NCBI RefSeq assembly: GCF_000330505.1
Contig: NW_004440440.1
Coordinates: forward strand, 14,434 to 78,433
Source: Entamoeba invadens IP1
Lineage: Eukaryota > Evosea > Mastigamoebida > Endamoebidae
Direction of reading: 5' to 3'
Length of the DNA: 64,000 nucleotides
The position numbers and the translations under genes are program-made. Of the stretch, positions 10,052-20,417 are shown piece after piece. How positions within the stretch are numbered: position 1 is the stretch's first letter; each line of letters opens with the position of its first letter. The notes under the pieces were generated by a model. It was not told where the DNA came from and did not search any database. It was given only the letters and a program-made list of their open reading frames with translations.

Positions 10052-10935
10052 AAAATGGTTTTCAAGTCTAAGAATTTATTATAATCTAAAAGTTTATTTT
10101 AATAATAAATTAATATAGGTATTTTTTTAGTATATCATTAGTTTCGAATAACATTTTATAAAATGTTATTATTAATTGAGTTTTTTAATTTTTATTTTTT
10201 ACTTGTTCTAAACTATTTTTATTATTGTTTGAATACTATTATTTTTTAATAAAATAATTGTTTGGATATAGTTTATTATATTATATTAAAAATATTTATT
10301 AAAAATAAATCACATTTTTATTATTATAAATAAATTAATACTTAATTAAATAACAATCAATATCAATATATAAAAATAAAAACTAACACTTTTACTTTTT
10401 ATATACTATATTTTTAAAAAGCATTTTATTTTTATTTTTTATAAATAATAAAAAACAATAATTAATAAAACGATAAATATAAATGAAACACAATTAAAAA
10501 TCAATGGATTTATTGTAAAAAAACGGGACTTGTTTTGCGGTCAAAAATAAAATAGAAATAGACCACCCAAAATAAATTATTAATTTTTTTAACAGAATTA
10601 ATTGAAATAGTAACAACTATTATTAAAAATAATTCTTAATTCATACTCTCATAATTAACACTAATAGTCGATTATATCGTAAAAAAAGCGGGAAGATTCC
10701 CCTCAAGAGTCTTATAAAAATTGAGAACTAACTTATTTATAGAACATCAAAACACGTCAGTTAGTAAATGACAAAACACAACTTGAAATAAAATACATCA
10801 AGCCAATGATCACAATGAGACTTTGAATGCCTAAGATAAAATCAATTCAAAGCACTCAAGAAATTTTCATTTTTCTCTATTTAAAACTGTAGAATTTTGA
10901 ATAAATTTTGTTTCAATCAACTGAAAACTAATTTG
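10052..10935. other. AT-rich divergent intergenic region
   Basis: About 880 bases between divergent genes, extremely A/T rich with scattered ATTA and TAAT strings. I see no gene. It holds the palindrome at 10147-10170 and, near 10680-10890, less AT-rich sequence that is probably the promoter of the PX gene. Confidence 0.4.
10147..10170. promoter_or_regulatory. Perfect 24-bp palindrome containing ATAACATTTT twice
   Basis: The two arms are ATAACATTTT and AAAATGTTAT around a central TATA-like step. It lies 95 bases upstream of the MRE11 start. The same decamer occurs in sense orientation upstream of the importin, actin-related and OST48 genes, which suggests a regulatory site rather than random A/T sequence. 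Confidence 0.35.
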
Positions 10936-13464
10936 ATGGTGAAGGACGAGAAGATGCTTCCCCGTGAACAGCGGGAGAGTATTCAAAATTTGCGACAAAA
11001 GATTAAGATTCGCTTTGAGACGGAGTTAGAACTTCTTCATGCTCAAAAATTCATTCAAAAGCTATACGACCTTCAGAACACGGAATTAGAAGAAGAGCGA
11101 AAAAAAACAAAACCAAAGTCGAAGAACAAAGTCAAACCGAGGAAGAGACCAAATAGAATATTAACAGAGGACTCTCCAGAGAACTCTGAAATAGCAATTC
11201 GAGTCCACGACTTATGTATATTGGATCAAGACTATGATCCTTTACCCGTCTTTTTAGTCCGAAGTACTTATGGGTCTCATTCTGCTATGGTTTATAAACG
11301 TTACGATCAATTTGAAGAACTTCACTCCGAGCTGAGTCCAAAGAACTTAGCAGCGCAGTTACCGACCAAAGAAGAAGCTTTCAAGGAAGACACTTCTGAC
11401 CTCTTAACACAACTCACAAAGTACATGTTGGTCATCTTGAAAGAGAAAAGAATAGCAAGGTCAAAGACTTTAAGAAGCTTTTTGGGACACTCTGTCGATG
11501 GCGATGAGTACTCCGAGATCTTCGATTGGGCCATGAAAAGAATCACTTCGTTTACTCATAATATCATCTACCACGACCCTGTCGAGGGTTTAACGAAGTT
11601 TATAGTCACACAAGTGTGTTATGAGGATGACACCGTGAAGCGCCCCGATGCTAAAGACAAACAAGAGTTCTTAGAGTTTCTCCGGATTGTGATGAAATCG
11701 ACTGCTGAGAACGTCGGCGAGTTTTGGTTTGAGACGAAAAAGAACTTTGAGACTGTCGAGTTATCATTGAACTCATTCAGCGACATGAAGATGTTATTGG
11801 ACGAGTATTGGGGGTATGTCGGGATGGTGCAAGCGTCTACTCGCGACAAAATAGCGCCGTACTTGAAAGAGTTTCACACGACCGTTAACGTCGTCATGAG
11901 AGAGATGATGCCCAGTTTCAAATATTTGTTTTCCCATTTAATCGACTTAGTCTCGACGTGTGGACAACTTGCAGAGGAAATCACTAACCCTGAAGTCCCA
12001 CAAATTTCAGATGAGGTCGAAACAAAGCTTTACGACATGAAAAGAATCATCAGAGATTTCCCTCCAGAACTCTACGACAAAATGGGAGAAATCGCGGGAC
12101 ATATCTCACCGCCATTCACAAAGTTAAGACTCTTCTTCACGTGCTTCGATCATATTGCAGAGGGTCTTGTTGGCTTTTTCCAAGTTCGTAACATCATCAC
12201 TGTGATGAACGAGATGTTAGCGCGGAAAGTTGGGATGGTGAAGGATGAAGATGTCAGCAAGAAGAAGATGGATATGTTAGAAGATCAACTTTCGGTGTAT
12301 TTATGGCGCTTTGAGCGGGATGGGGAGTTCGACGTGTGGCGCTGTTTCTACGAAATCAACAAGAAGGTGTCACAGGAGTACCAGGCGATGTCTCCGGACG
12401 AGAAGATTCAAATGAAAGAGTATTTCCAGACTCTAACTGATATGATAGTTACAGTGTCCGATCATTGTTTGACCATCAACAAAATCCTATTGGAAGGACT
12501 AAGAAAGTTATGGTGGAAAGCAATGGACTATTTATCCGCAAAGACGATGAATAAGCGAAAGAAGGAGTTTAACATCTCGGAAGTGATGAAGGAAGCGTTC
12601 CAATATGGTCTTGTAGCCATGACAAAGCATTGGAAGAAGCGCATCATGATGACAATGGCAGACTGTTTATCATCCCTCTTTGCAAAGAGTGTGAGAGAAG
12701 ATATAATGGATCAATGCCAAGCACGACAGACACACATCGAAATTTCCGAGCAATACATTAAGATCATGCCATTCGAGTTGGTCGTGCTCAACGCCTTTCA
12801 CCACATGTTACAAGACGAAATCAAACCAACTGTTTCCCTGTGGATTAATTTCTTCATAATGAAAGACGTCAAAGTGATTAGTCGTGCACAGAAGGAGAGT
12901 CTTCGTGACAAGAGTGATGCGGTGGTGAGGAAGAAAGACGAGAATGAGAGTGCCAAGAAGATTATCTTAACCAAAGATGAAGATGACGAAATCCTTTTAA
13001 AAGACGAGGACATGTTAATTAAAGACAAGTTAGATGGTAAAGACAAAGACGACATCAAAAACGAGTCCGGTTCCCCAAAAATCGAGAAAGTAGTTTTAGA
13101 AGAGAAGACGGAGAACAGTGAAGGGAAGCCTGATGATAAGCGTTCTGTTCGAACGACTCGTACTGAGATGATTGATGACGACGAGTTAACATTTGATTGT
13201 GAAGTTTCTGATGTTGAGAAAGAGGACGAAGATGAAGAGAAAGAAGACGACGATGAAGATGACACTTCCGACGAAGAGAAGATCGAGAAGAAGGAAAACG
13301 TCGAAGATGAGCCCAAGAAAGTCGAAACAAAGACTAAAGAAGCCTATGGCTTTGGCGATCTTTCTTCTAAGACTAATTTCAGTACAATGGTCCACGAGTT
13401 GAACTTAGACTTGACTGAGACCTCTTCGTGTTCATCCGGTGATGAAGCCTTAGAGTTGTTGTAA
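10936..13464 (+). CDS. PX-domain protein (sorting-nexin-like) with acidic tail
   Basis: 842 residues from the first ATG at 10936 (the frame opens with TTG at 10897). A PX phosphoinositide-binding domain spans about residues 85-210. Its core is VFLVRSTYGSHSAMVYKRYDQF, which fits the RRY-type lipid-contact strand, followed by LPTKEE and a helix ending LRSFLGHS. A long helical region (about 220-640) of unrecognised class follows and could be a BAR-like or other membrane-associated bundle. The last 200 residues are a highly charged Lys/Glu/Asp tail ending in an SSCSSGDEALELL segment. PX proteins recruit trafficking factors to PI3P membranes. The exact subfamily is not assignable by eye. Confidence 0.72.
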   Translation: MVKDEKMLPREQRESIQNLRQKIKIRFETELELLHAQKFIQKLYDLQNTELEEERKKTKPKSKNKVKPRKRPNRILTEDSPENSEIAIRVHDLCILDQDYDPLPVFLVRSTYGSHSAMVYKRYDQFEELHSELSPKNLAAQLPTKEEAFKEDTSDLLTQLTKYMLVILKEKRIARSKTLRSFLGHSVDGDEYSEIFDWAMKRITSFTHNIIYHDPVEGLTKFIVTQVCYEDDTVKRPDAKDKQEFLEFLRIVMKSTAENVGEFWFETKKNFETVELSLNSFSDMKMLLDEYWGYVGMVQASTRDKIAPYLKEFHTTVNVVMREMMPSFKYLFSHLIDLVSTCGQLAEEITNPEVPQISDEVETKLYDMKRIIRDFPPELYDKMGEIAGHISPPFTKLRLFFTCFDHIAEGLVGFFQVRNIITVMNEMLARKVGMVKDEDVSKKKMDMLEDQLSVYLWRFERDGEFDVWRCFYEINKKVSQEYQAMSPDEKIQMKEYFQTLTDMIVTVSDHCLTINKILLEGLRKLWWKAMDYLSAKTMNKRKKEFNISEVMKEAFQYGLVAMTKHWKKRIMMTMADCLSSLFAKSVREDIMDQCQARQTHIEISEQYIKIMPFELVVLNAFHHMLQDEIKPTVSLWINFFIMKDVKVISRAQKESLRDKSDAVVRKKDENESAKKIILTKDEDDEILLKDEDMLIKDKLDGKDKDDIKNESGSPKIEKVVLEEKTENSEGKPDDKRSVRTTRTEMIDDDELTFDCEVSDVEKEDEDEEKEDDDEDDTSDEEKIEKKENVEDEPKKVETKTKEAYGFGDLSSKTNFSTMVHELNLDLTETSSCSSGDEALELL

Positions 13465-13523
13465 TGTTGAACTTCTGTGTTTTAGGGTTTCCTTTTTTTC
13501 AGTTCTATTCCTCAAACTAGAAA

Positions 13524-16500
13524 TTAAAACAGAGACTTATGGAACAACACATCATTCTTTTCTTTGATCTGCTTGATGATCCCCATAGCATGCTCCATAA
13601 CGTCGTCGCGTTGGAGCATTAAATTGAACGTCCCGACAAAGAAATAACTTCGTTTCCTCACCGCATAGATGCAGTCGACTCCTCCTTTACTGAAATACTC
13701 TTTCAAGTCTTGATTATTCATTTGTTCAAAAATCAATAAAAAGATCTTGTGAATCCGTTTGATCTGTTTCCGATCACTCTTGTAGACGTCTTGGAACTCC
13801 GGCTCAAAAAGTTGTGAATATGGTCGTTCAAATTGGATGTATAGAAAGTGCAAGTAACTCATCGTGTCCACCTCAAACTGCAAATCAATCGAGTCGTTGA
13901 AAATAAGTTGTTTGATGAATGGCGTACTTTTCAAACTCTCTGATATCTCATTCGACGTCTCCCTGACAATTTCTATCGCTTCATTTTTCGTCGTTAAGAT
14001 GACGAGTGCCAAGTCGACGTTTAGAAAGTGGCAAAACGCAAACAGTTGGCCCGATTTATTGAAGTCAAATAAGCCAATAGGCACCCATTTATCTGTTGTC
14101 GATGGCAATCCCAGTACAAATGACATTAACACGTGCATATCCTTTGGTGAGAGTACACACCCGACTCTATGGAACACTGTGAGTATCTCAAATTTGTGAA
14201 ACAATGCGACAAAGACAATTGAGTCGGAGATTTTCTTCAGCTTCTCGTTGTACTGCATAACATGTCCTTGGATTTTAGTCGCAATTTCTTCTCGATTCGC
14301 ACATGGCATGATCCTCACCGAGTCATACAGAACCGCAGAAGACTCATTCAACGAGTGAATGAAGAACTTCAATTGGTCATATTCGCTCAATAAAAGTCTT
14401 CTAAAGTCATAGCTAGTCTTCTTTTGAAAGAGGGAGAGTATTGTTGTGTATGGGACAATCGAACAGATCTTCCTTCCTACCATTTCGGCCTGGTATTTTA
14501 AGTTCGATGAAGTCTCCCCCGTCCTCCCCACAAAGACTATTTCAATCGGTCCAACAGAATGAAATACTATAACAAGTCCATCATCGCAACACACTTCATC
14601 CGTCACATCTTGCACATCCGCAACAACAGAAGACAGTGCAGTGAGGGTCCCCATAAATGGCGCCAATTTGATTTCATCGCCGTACCGTGAAAACACCGGT
14701 TTCCCCGCGTCGGTATAGATAAAGACGTGTTTCTTCATACTACACCACACCGTCGAGTCGTTCGACATATCAATGTCCTGATGACTTTCCCACTTATTAT
14801 GATATTGTTGCACCTCCTCGCGCATTGTTCCTTCCGCAAGTCCGCCGTGTATGTTGTTGCTCATCCANNNNNNNNNNNNNNNNNNNNNNNNNNNNNNNNN
14901 NNNNNNNNNNNNNNNNNNNNNNNNNNNNNNNNNNNNNNNNNNNNNNNNNNNNNNNNNNNNNNNNNNNTCGTCAATAAACAAGTACTTCTTACTCACATCT
15001 ATTTGTATTTCAACCCCTTTACAGCTCTCCCCAAAGATCAAAGCACTAAGTAAATTGTTCACTACACATCTCGTCTCCGCATTCATCTCTCCAAACATGT
15101 CATAGACATTCCCCGGAACATCTTGAAGATACCAACTCAAGTAGATGATATAAAGTTGTTCTGTTATTCCAATCGTCTGCTGCAGGGCTATTTTCATCAT
15201 TTCAATGAGATTACTTGGAATGTGTTCTCCGTACTTCACCGCCATTAAAACATCAAGTAACATACTCGGCCGTCGTTTCAAAACCGTTTCGTTCAATTCA
15301 CTCCCCAACCCCAACACGGGCCAAAACGACCGAAGACACGCTATCGTCGTTTTAAGTTTCTGCTCAAGTTCACTGTTCTTCGTTTGTTTCACAAAGTAGT
15401 GTTCCTTCACCAGACACTCGTGATACTCATGAATATCTTCTCTGAGTTCTTTGACATTACTCGGGTCATACGTACTCAAATTCTCGGCAAAAATTTGAAC
15501 TTCATCTTTGATAATATCATAGACCCGTCCTTTTACAATATGAACTAACTGTTTGTTGATTTTGTCAGAGTCTTGGTACTCGGAAATCAAGTTGCCGACT
15601 TGCTCCAACATGTCGTAATTCATTAAAGCAGCAACAATGGTCTGCGCACTTTCTCGTGGAAATGGAAATTCAGGAAGTCCCGATACAAGTTCTCGCACTT
15701 TCTTGTAACACTCTTTGTCGTCATTTTCAACAAGCTCGGGCCGGTACACTACAAGTCTTGGAATCACTCGGGTGCTCCTTTCAATCACTTCAAATGCATC
15801 TGACGTTATTAAGTATTGTCGGAACTTCAACTTGTTATTTTTTGTCATGAGCAACGTGACACTCAGCGGTATGAAGACGTTAAGTTTCTCACTCATCTTC
15901 CACACGGACTCCGGCGACTCAACAGCATATTGTTGTTCAATTGGGGAGTTAACGATCTCTCCTATTAACGGGTCTTTCTCCAGTTTTACTCGATCCACCA
16001 ACTTCCCTGCCGTATCGTAGTAACAAATAAACACCATATTGTCATCATTGTTGCGATAGACAACAACAAACAGAAACATTTTGTTCCAAAAAGACAACAT
16101 CGAATTGGTGAACATGATTTCCGCAGCTGGTATACCACATCGGCTCTGGTGAATTACGTTTTGGTTCTCGTCGTATTGCAGAAACAACAGAATGTTTGAA
16201 TTCTTTCGCCAGTTGTGGAATATCAATAAACGAGTATCATTCTCACAACACACCGTGTACATTAGTACCGTCTCTTTCTCTAAAATGCCACTGATTTTAA
16301 AATCAAACTCAACACGGTCCTTATTGTGACTGATCACATACTGACAAAACGCTCCCGTGTCCCACCCCAATGTGATCATGTCTGTTGCTGATATATTCAT
16401 GTGACACAACCGCGTTTGTGAAACATTCATTTCCTTATCGAATGGGGGTACCATCGTGTCCGATGTTTGAACGATCGAATTGGCACATTTACTTTGTGTG

Positions 16501-16934
16501 TCAAAATTGATTAAAAACGTCTCGACTTTGCGTTGGAAATCCTCGATGAACACGGTGACATATTGTAAATTCGACGACGAGTCTGTGCACAAACAAAAGA
16601 GTCTATTTTGTATATGTTCCACGTTTGATATAGTGATTGGGGTGAAGTCGGTATTCAATTGCGACGTTTCTTTATTACTCAAATCAAATAAGAACAACGC
16701 CTCTGTGTTTGTCATAAGAACAATAAGTGCGTCCCCCACTGGCGCCACTTGAAGAAAGTTACTTGTTGTTTGTTGTGTGAAATTGGTGTTTTCTTTCAGG
16801 CCCTGGACACACAGTTCCGATGGGGTCTTCATGTAATACACAAATTCAGAGTTGTCGAACAACCCGCAGTGCGCCCCCGATGACAAATTTGTGTCCACTT
16901 CTTTTTCCCATACAAACGTGGGTTTAAGGTCCAT
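13524..16934 (-). CDS. Very large unassigned protein, possibly beta-propeller plus alpha-solenoid; interrupted by gap
   Basis: An open frame of about 1,130 codons, split by 100 Ns at 14868-14967; the true spacing is unknown. The N-terminal 400 residues are beta-rich with repeated hydrophobic strands and FD or WD-like turns (VAPVGDALIVLMTNTEALFLFDLS). The middle is helical (residues about 430-660). The C-terminal third is mixed. There is no signal peptide or membrane segment. This architecture occurs in nucleoporins (Nup133/Nup155 type) and some trafficking coat proteins, but no diagnostic motif is visible and I do not assign a function. The ATG at 16934 is well placed, with the next gene ending about 290 bases away. 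Confidence 0.75.
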   Translation of the reverse strand: MDLKPTFVWEKEVDTNLSSGAHCGLFDNSEFVYYMKTPSELCVQGLKENTNFTQQTTSNFLQVAPVGDALIVLMTNTEALFLFDLSNKETSQLNTDFTPITISNVEHIQNRLFCLCTDSSSNLQYVTVFIEDFQRKVETFLINFDTQSKCANSIVQTSDTMVPPFDKEMNVSQTRLCHMNISATDMITLGWDTGAFCQYVISHNKDRVEFDFKISGILEKETVLMYTVCCENDTRLLIFHNWRKNSNILLFLQYDENQNVIHQSRCGIPAAEIMFTNSMLSFWNKMFLFVVVYRNNDDNMVFICYYDTAGKLVDRVKLEKDPLIGEIVNSPIEQQYAVESPESVWKMSEKLNVFIPLSVTLLMTKNNKLKFRQYLITSDAFEVIERSTRVIPRLVVYRPELVENDDKECYKKVRELVSGLPEFPFPRESAQTIVAALMNYDMLEQVGNLISEYQDSDKINKQLVHIVKGRVYDIIKDEVQIFAENLSTYDPSNVKELREDIHEYHECLVKEHYFVKQTKNSELEQKLKTTIACLRSFWPVLGLGSELNETVLKRRPSMLLDVLMAVKYGEHIPSNLIEMMKIALQQTIGITEQLYIIYLSWYLQDVPGNVYDMFGEMNAETRCVVNNLLSALIFGESCKGVEIQIDVSKKYLFIDXXXXXXXXXXXXXXXXXXXXXXXXXXXXXXXXXXWMSNNIHGGLAEGTMREEVQQYHNKWESHQDIDMSNDSTVWCSMKKHVFIYTDAGKPVFSRYGDEIKLAPFMGTLTALSSVVADVQDVTDEVCCDDGLVIVFHSVGPIEIVFVGRTGETSSNLKYQAEMVGRKICSIVPYTTILSLFQKKTSYDFRRLLLSEYDQLKFFIHSLNESSAVLYDSVRIMPCANREEIATKIQGHVMQYNEKLKKISDSIVFVALFHKFEILTVFHRVGCVLSPKDMHVLMSFVLGLPSTTDKWVPIGLFDFNKSGQLFAFCHFLNVDLALVILTTKNEAIEIVRETSNEISESLKSTPFIKQLIFNDSIDLQFEVDTMSYLHFLYIQFERPYSQLFEPEFQDVYKSDRKQIKRIHKIFLLIFEQMNNQDLKEYFSKGGVDCIYAVRKRSYFFVGTFNLMLQRDDVMEHAMGIIKQIKEKNDVLFHKSLF
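14868..14967. other. Assembly gap (100 N) inside a coding region
   Basis: Exactly 100 Ns, the conventional size for a gap of unknown length. The flanking frames both belong to the large protein, and the reading frame across the gap is arbitrary. Confidence 0.95.
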
Positions 16935-17226
16935 AGTGGTCTGATTTTTTTGTGATTTCAGTTTTTTTCTCTTTTATCACTTTGTGCCACAATCCTCAAC
17001 TTTTCAATTTTAGTGACAATAAAATAATATCGATACCATTATACTATAATTTTTAATATTATAATTATAAATATTCTAATACAAAATACATCAAATATAA
17101 TTTGGAATTAATTAAATTTATTGTATATGTTTTATAAATAATATAATATGAATAGTTTACTACTAATAAAAGTATTATAAAAATATGGTACATAGTGCAA
17201 TGTGTTTTAAAAACGGTCAAAGTGAA

Positions 17227-18489
17227 TTACTCGACTTTCTCAGTCTTTTTGCATGACTTTGCTTGGATCAAATAAAGAGGAATAAAGAGAACAAAACTCC
17301 CAATCATAGTTGCCACAGCAATGAAGAAAGGATAAGCTTCCTTAATAGTATAAGCACTTTCTCTTTGTGTACTTCTATATGTTCTTAAAGGGATAGTGAC
17401 TTTCTTTTCCAAATACGTTTGCAGTGGTTTGTTATATTTAAAGAGTAAAGTGTAGACTCCGAACTTGAGTGGTGTCTTTATAATACCTTCATACTTCCCT
17501 TCCCCTTGAGATGTCAAATATACAGACGCCTCGGGGAATAACAATTTCATCTCAACTTGAAGGTCTTGAGCGTCGTAGCCAGTCACTTTGTTATTCATTT
17601 TCTCTTCGACTTCCAATTGGACTTTAAGAGTGTCGCCAATGACAATTTGGTTGTCATAGGAGACTGCAGGGACTCCATCAATTTTAGTCCAAGAAAACGA
17701 CTTTAACACTAAGACTCCACTCTTCTGCGTGACCCACTCCAACACACTCTTAGTGAACTTTTTATTGTCCAACACACTCTTTTGGTTCTGTGTATGATAC
17801 TCGTTGACAAACGCTTTATTCGAAAACAATTTGGTGGACCCCGAAACAACAACACGCGCATTGTTTCTCGCTTGTAACGCTCCAACCAATGTGATATTCT
17901 CTTTTTGAGCAAAGATGTGTGTTGAATGAAGAGATGTGGTCGAAGTTTCTGTTCCTTTAAGTAACGCGGAGGTCATCGGAGACTCCGGGAGGTATAACGC
18001 AACTCCGTCGAACAACACGTTATTCACTTTCGTTGGGAAGACTTTGGGATTCGACAAAACGTTATTTGAAAAGACCATTTCGTCCTCTCCATTCTTCGCA
18101 GTGTGAATCTCATCAACCACTTTACTTGTTGCAACATCCGATTCCATGTCAAAGGAGTATAACAAGTCGGTGTACTTCTCGGTGTAATTTCCAGACAGCG
18201 AAACAAGCAAATTACCACCAGCGTCAACATATTTAACAAATGATGAAATCGATGCACTTTTGAATGAAAATGTTGGGCTGAGCATTAACACCGTCGAGTA
18301 CACCGGTTCGTCGTACTCAAACAACTCAACTAAATCTGTCTTCTCTTTGATTTCTATATCTTCTCCTAACTCTTTCACCATCGTGACAAATTCACTGTAC
18401 TCAACTTTGTCATTGGCACTATCAAAGATGACTAAAACCTTCCCCTTAACAAGAAACAGAAGAGTGAGAACTACAAATATTGCCCGCAT
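17227..18489 (-). CDS. WBP1: Oligosaccharyltransferase OST48/WBP1 subunit
   Basis: The 420-residue protein is a subunit of the ER complex that transfers N-glycans to nascent proteins. It has an N-terminal signal peptide (MRAIFVVLTLLFLVKG), a lumenal domain with the family-typical FVKYVDAGGNLLVSLSG and VVSGSTKLFSNKAF segments, and the YDNQIVIGDTLKVQLEV stretch. One membrane segment lies near residues 385-408 (FFIAVATMIGSFVLFIPLYL), followed by a short lysine-rich cytosolic tail. Length matches WBP1/DDOST (430-456). Two ATAACATTTT motifs (18546-18555 and the 18579-18600 palindrome) lie upstream. Confidence 0.93.
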   Translation of the reverse strand: MRAIFVVLTLLFLVKGKVLVIFDSANDKVEYSEFVTMVKELGEDIEIKEKTDLVELFEYDEPVYSTVLMLSPTFSFKSASISSFVKYVDAGGNLLVSLSGNYTEKYTDLLYSFDMESDVATSKVVDEIHTAKNGEDEMVFSNNVLSNPKVFPTKVNNVLFDGVALYLPESPMTSALLKGTETSTTSLHSTHIFAQKENITLVGALQARNNARVVVSGSTKLFSNKAFVNEYHTQNQKSVLDNKKFTKSVLEWVTQKSGVLVLKSFSWTKIDGVPAVSYDNQIVIGDTLKVQLEVEEKMNNKVTGYDAQDLQVEMKLLFPEASVYLTSQGEGKYEGIIKTPLKFGVYTLLFKYNKPLQTYLEKKVTIPLRTYRSTQRESAYTIKEAYPFFIAVATMIGSFVLFIPLYLIQAKSCKKTEKVE

Positions 18490-19445
18490 TCTGCCTTTTT
18501 CAAGTTCTTCACCTACTTTTTGGGTTGAAGGAGTATTTGGGATTGAAAATGTTATACACTTTTTTTGAAATTGGTATTAAAATGTTATATATAACATTTT
18601 CAATAAAAGAAAAAGTTATCAAAACATAAAAAAAATAAAAATAAAACTCATTGGAACGACAAAAACAAATAAAATTAAATGGGTGCCAAGAAAATTAAAA
18701 ATAATTACAGATTAATTAATAATAAAATGTGGGTTTTATAAGTTAATATATGTTTTAATTTTTTTGAATATATTTATGCTTTTTATTTTATTAGAAATAA
18801 GATGCTGGAACCATGTAAATTTTTTATCGGTACACTTTTTTTCTTTCACTACATATGTTTTTTCGTTGTCACTTTCCACAAAACTAAAAAACGACTTTTT
18901 GATTTGTTTTCCCGGTTTTGCCAACTAATTTGCGAAAGAATAAAAAAAATCCATTTGAAATCAGAAATTCAAAATCAACACGTTTGAACTTTTTTTAAAT
19001 AGCAGCGAATAAAAATAAATCTCCTTATTGCTTTGGTGCCGAAGCTATTTGAAGTTATAAAAGAACTATAATTTCATTAATTTCAATCAATTCATCGTTT
19101 TATGCTTCATTGAATTATCATTTTAGAAAAAACTTAACACTTTAAAAAGTAATTATTGGGTTCTAAAAGTCAAACCAGAAACAAAAATTTTTTTAAATCC
19201 GACAAAAAATAGAAAAAAAAACATTTTTGGTGTAATTTTTTCAACTCTCCCCAAAACTATATTAAAATATAATATTATATTATACATATAATTTTCCTTG
19301 GATGAAATGATTAAATTCCACACGCCAAAAGCGACATAAAAACTCAACAAAAAGTTACATCCCCATTTGCTGAGTTCCTTCAATTAATAATTTCAGCATT
19401 TCCCAAATTCCACAAAAATAAGAAAAACAAATGAATTGAATTAAG
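18490..19445. other. AT-rich intergenic region between OST48 and the unnamed-family gene
   Basis: The promoter of the OST48 gene lies at its left end. The rest is A/T homopolymer-rich with only spurious short frames (60-76 codons, rich in Phe, Lys and Asn). I see nothing supportable. Confidence 0.4.
18579..18600. promoter_or_regulatory. Perfect 22-bp palindrome of AAAATGTTATA type
   Basis: The arms are AAAATGTTATA and its reverse complement. It lies 89 bases upstream of the OST48 start, with a further single copy of the decamer at 18546-18555, 56 bases upstream. It is closely related to the palindrome upstream of MRE11. Confidence 0.35.
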
Positions 19446-20417
19446 TTACTTTATTTGGGGTTCGACTACAACACATTTTACGATGTTCCTGACGTCTGGT
19501 CGGATACTATTTCTAATGAAATTGAGTGAACTTGGCACGACGGCGTTTTCAAACGCGACCTTTTCGTCTCCAATTTCTCGAATACACTTCTCTGGATTTT
19601 CTCTCTCGTATTCCAAGACTTCTTGCAGGCCCCAATACATCCCACTTAATTCACTCGTTGGTTCTATTTTTGTGTGTAAGAACTCTCCCGCGATTTGCAG
19701 TGTTTTTGGTTCAATTCTGATGTTATTTGTGAACGCCCCTCTGTATATAATACCATGAGTTGGTTCACTCATAAGATCGGAGATGACTTGGTAGATAGTA
19801 TTTCCTATTTTAATGATGTCTTCGGAGTAATAGGTCTTATCTTCTACCGTCACGGAGATGAACTTCTCCATCTTCACTGTCATCTCCGACCGCTTCGTCT
19901 TTTTCATCTCGAAGACGACGCGCTGTCCTATTTGCGAACAAAGTTTGATCAAGTAATTGTAGATGACCGCAAACACATTCTTCCGATGATGACGCTCGTT
20001 GTAACTTTGTGACGCACCGCCAGCTTTACACGTCTCTTCTTCACGACGGACGATGTCGAGAAGTTGTCCGTGGGAGAGTTCGACAAGACCATACAGTTCC
20101 GTCACTTCGATGTATTGCAGCGCTTTCTCAGCTTTTTTGATTCTTCTTGCAATCGAAAACCCGACGCCGTTGGCGTTCAAAAGCCCGATGAGAAAAGCCA
20201 TCCGCTGACATTCTTCAGACATCCCTTTTTGTTTCGCAAATGTGTTTAAGTCCCGTCGCCGTTTGACTTCATCGGAGACATGCGTTTGCGTCGCAATCAG
20301 TTTCTTAGGTGTAGTTGTGCTGAAAGGATGTGTAGGAACATTAGGAGGGACCACAGATTGTGAATTCAACGGAAAGTCGTCCCACTGAAGTACCCAAGGG
20401 TTGTTACATGAATTCAT
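19446..20417 (-). CDS. Unnamed Entamoeba family protein, member A
   Basis: 323 residues from the internal ATG at 20417 (MNSCNNPWVLQW). The frame is open to an ATG at 20582, but those 55 residues look less coding-like. Two blocks are shared with the proteins at 36785-37615 and 40947-41606. Block 1 is hydrophobic helix plus basic strand (FLIGLLNANGVGFSIARRIKKA). Block 2 runs from about HRKNVFAVIYNYLIKL through VFEMKKTKRSEMTVKMEKF to DIIKIGNTIYQVISDLM. No signal peptide or membrane segment. The basic, helix-rich blocks would suit nucleic-acid binding, but that is speculation; no known family is recognised. Confidence 0.75.
   Translation of the reverse strand: MNSCNNPWVLQWDDFPLNSQSVVPPNVPTHPFSTTTPKKLIATQTHVSDEVKRRRDLNTFAKQKGMSEECQRMAFLIGLLNANGVGFSIARRIKKAEKALQYIEVTELYGLVELSHGQLLDIVRREEETCKAGGASQSYNERHHRKNVFAVIYNYLIKLCSQIGQRVVFEMKKTKRSEMTVKMEKFISVTVEDKTYYSEDIIKIGNTIYQVISDLMSEPTHGIIYRGAFTNNIRIEPKTLQIAGEFLHTKIEPTSELSGMYWGLQEVLEYERENPEKCIREIGDEKVAFENAVVPSSLNFIRNSIRPDVRNIVKCVVVEPQIK

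Noticed and set aside
12798..13316. 172-codon Ser/Phe-rich antisense frame
   Set aside because: It is the complement of the acidic GAA/GAC-rich tail of the PX protein.
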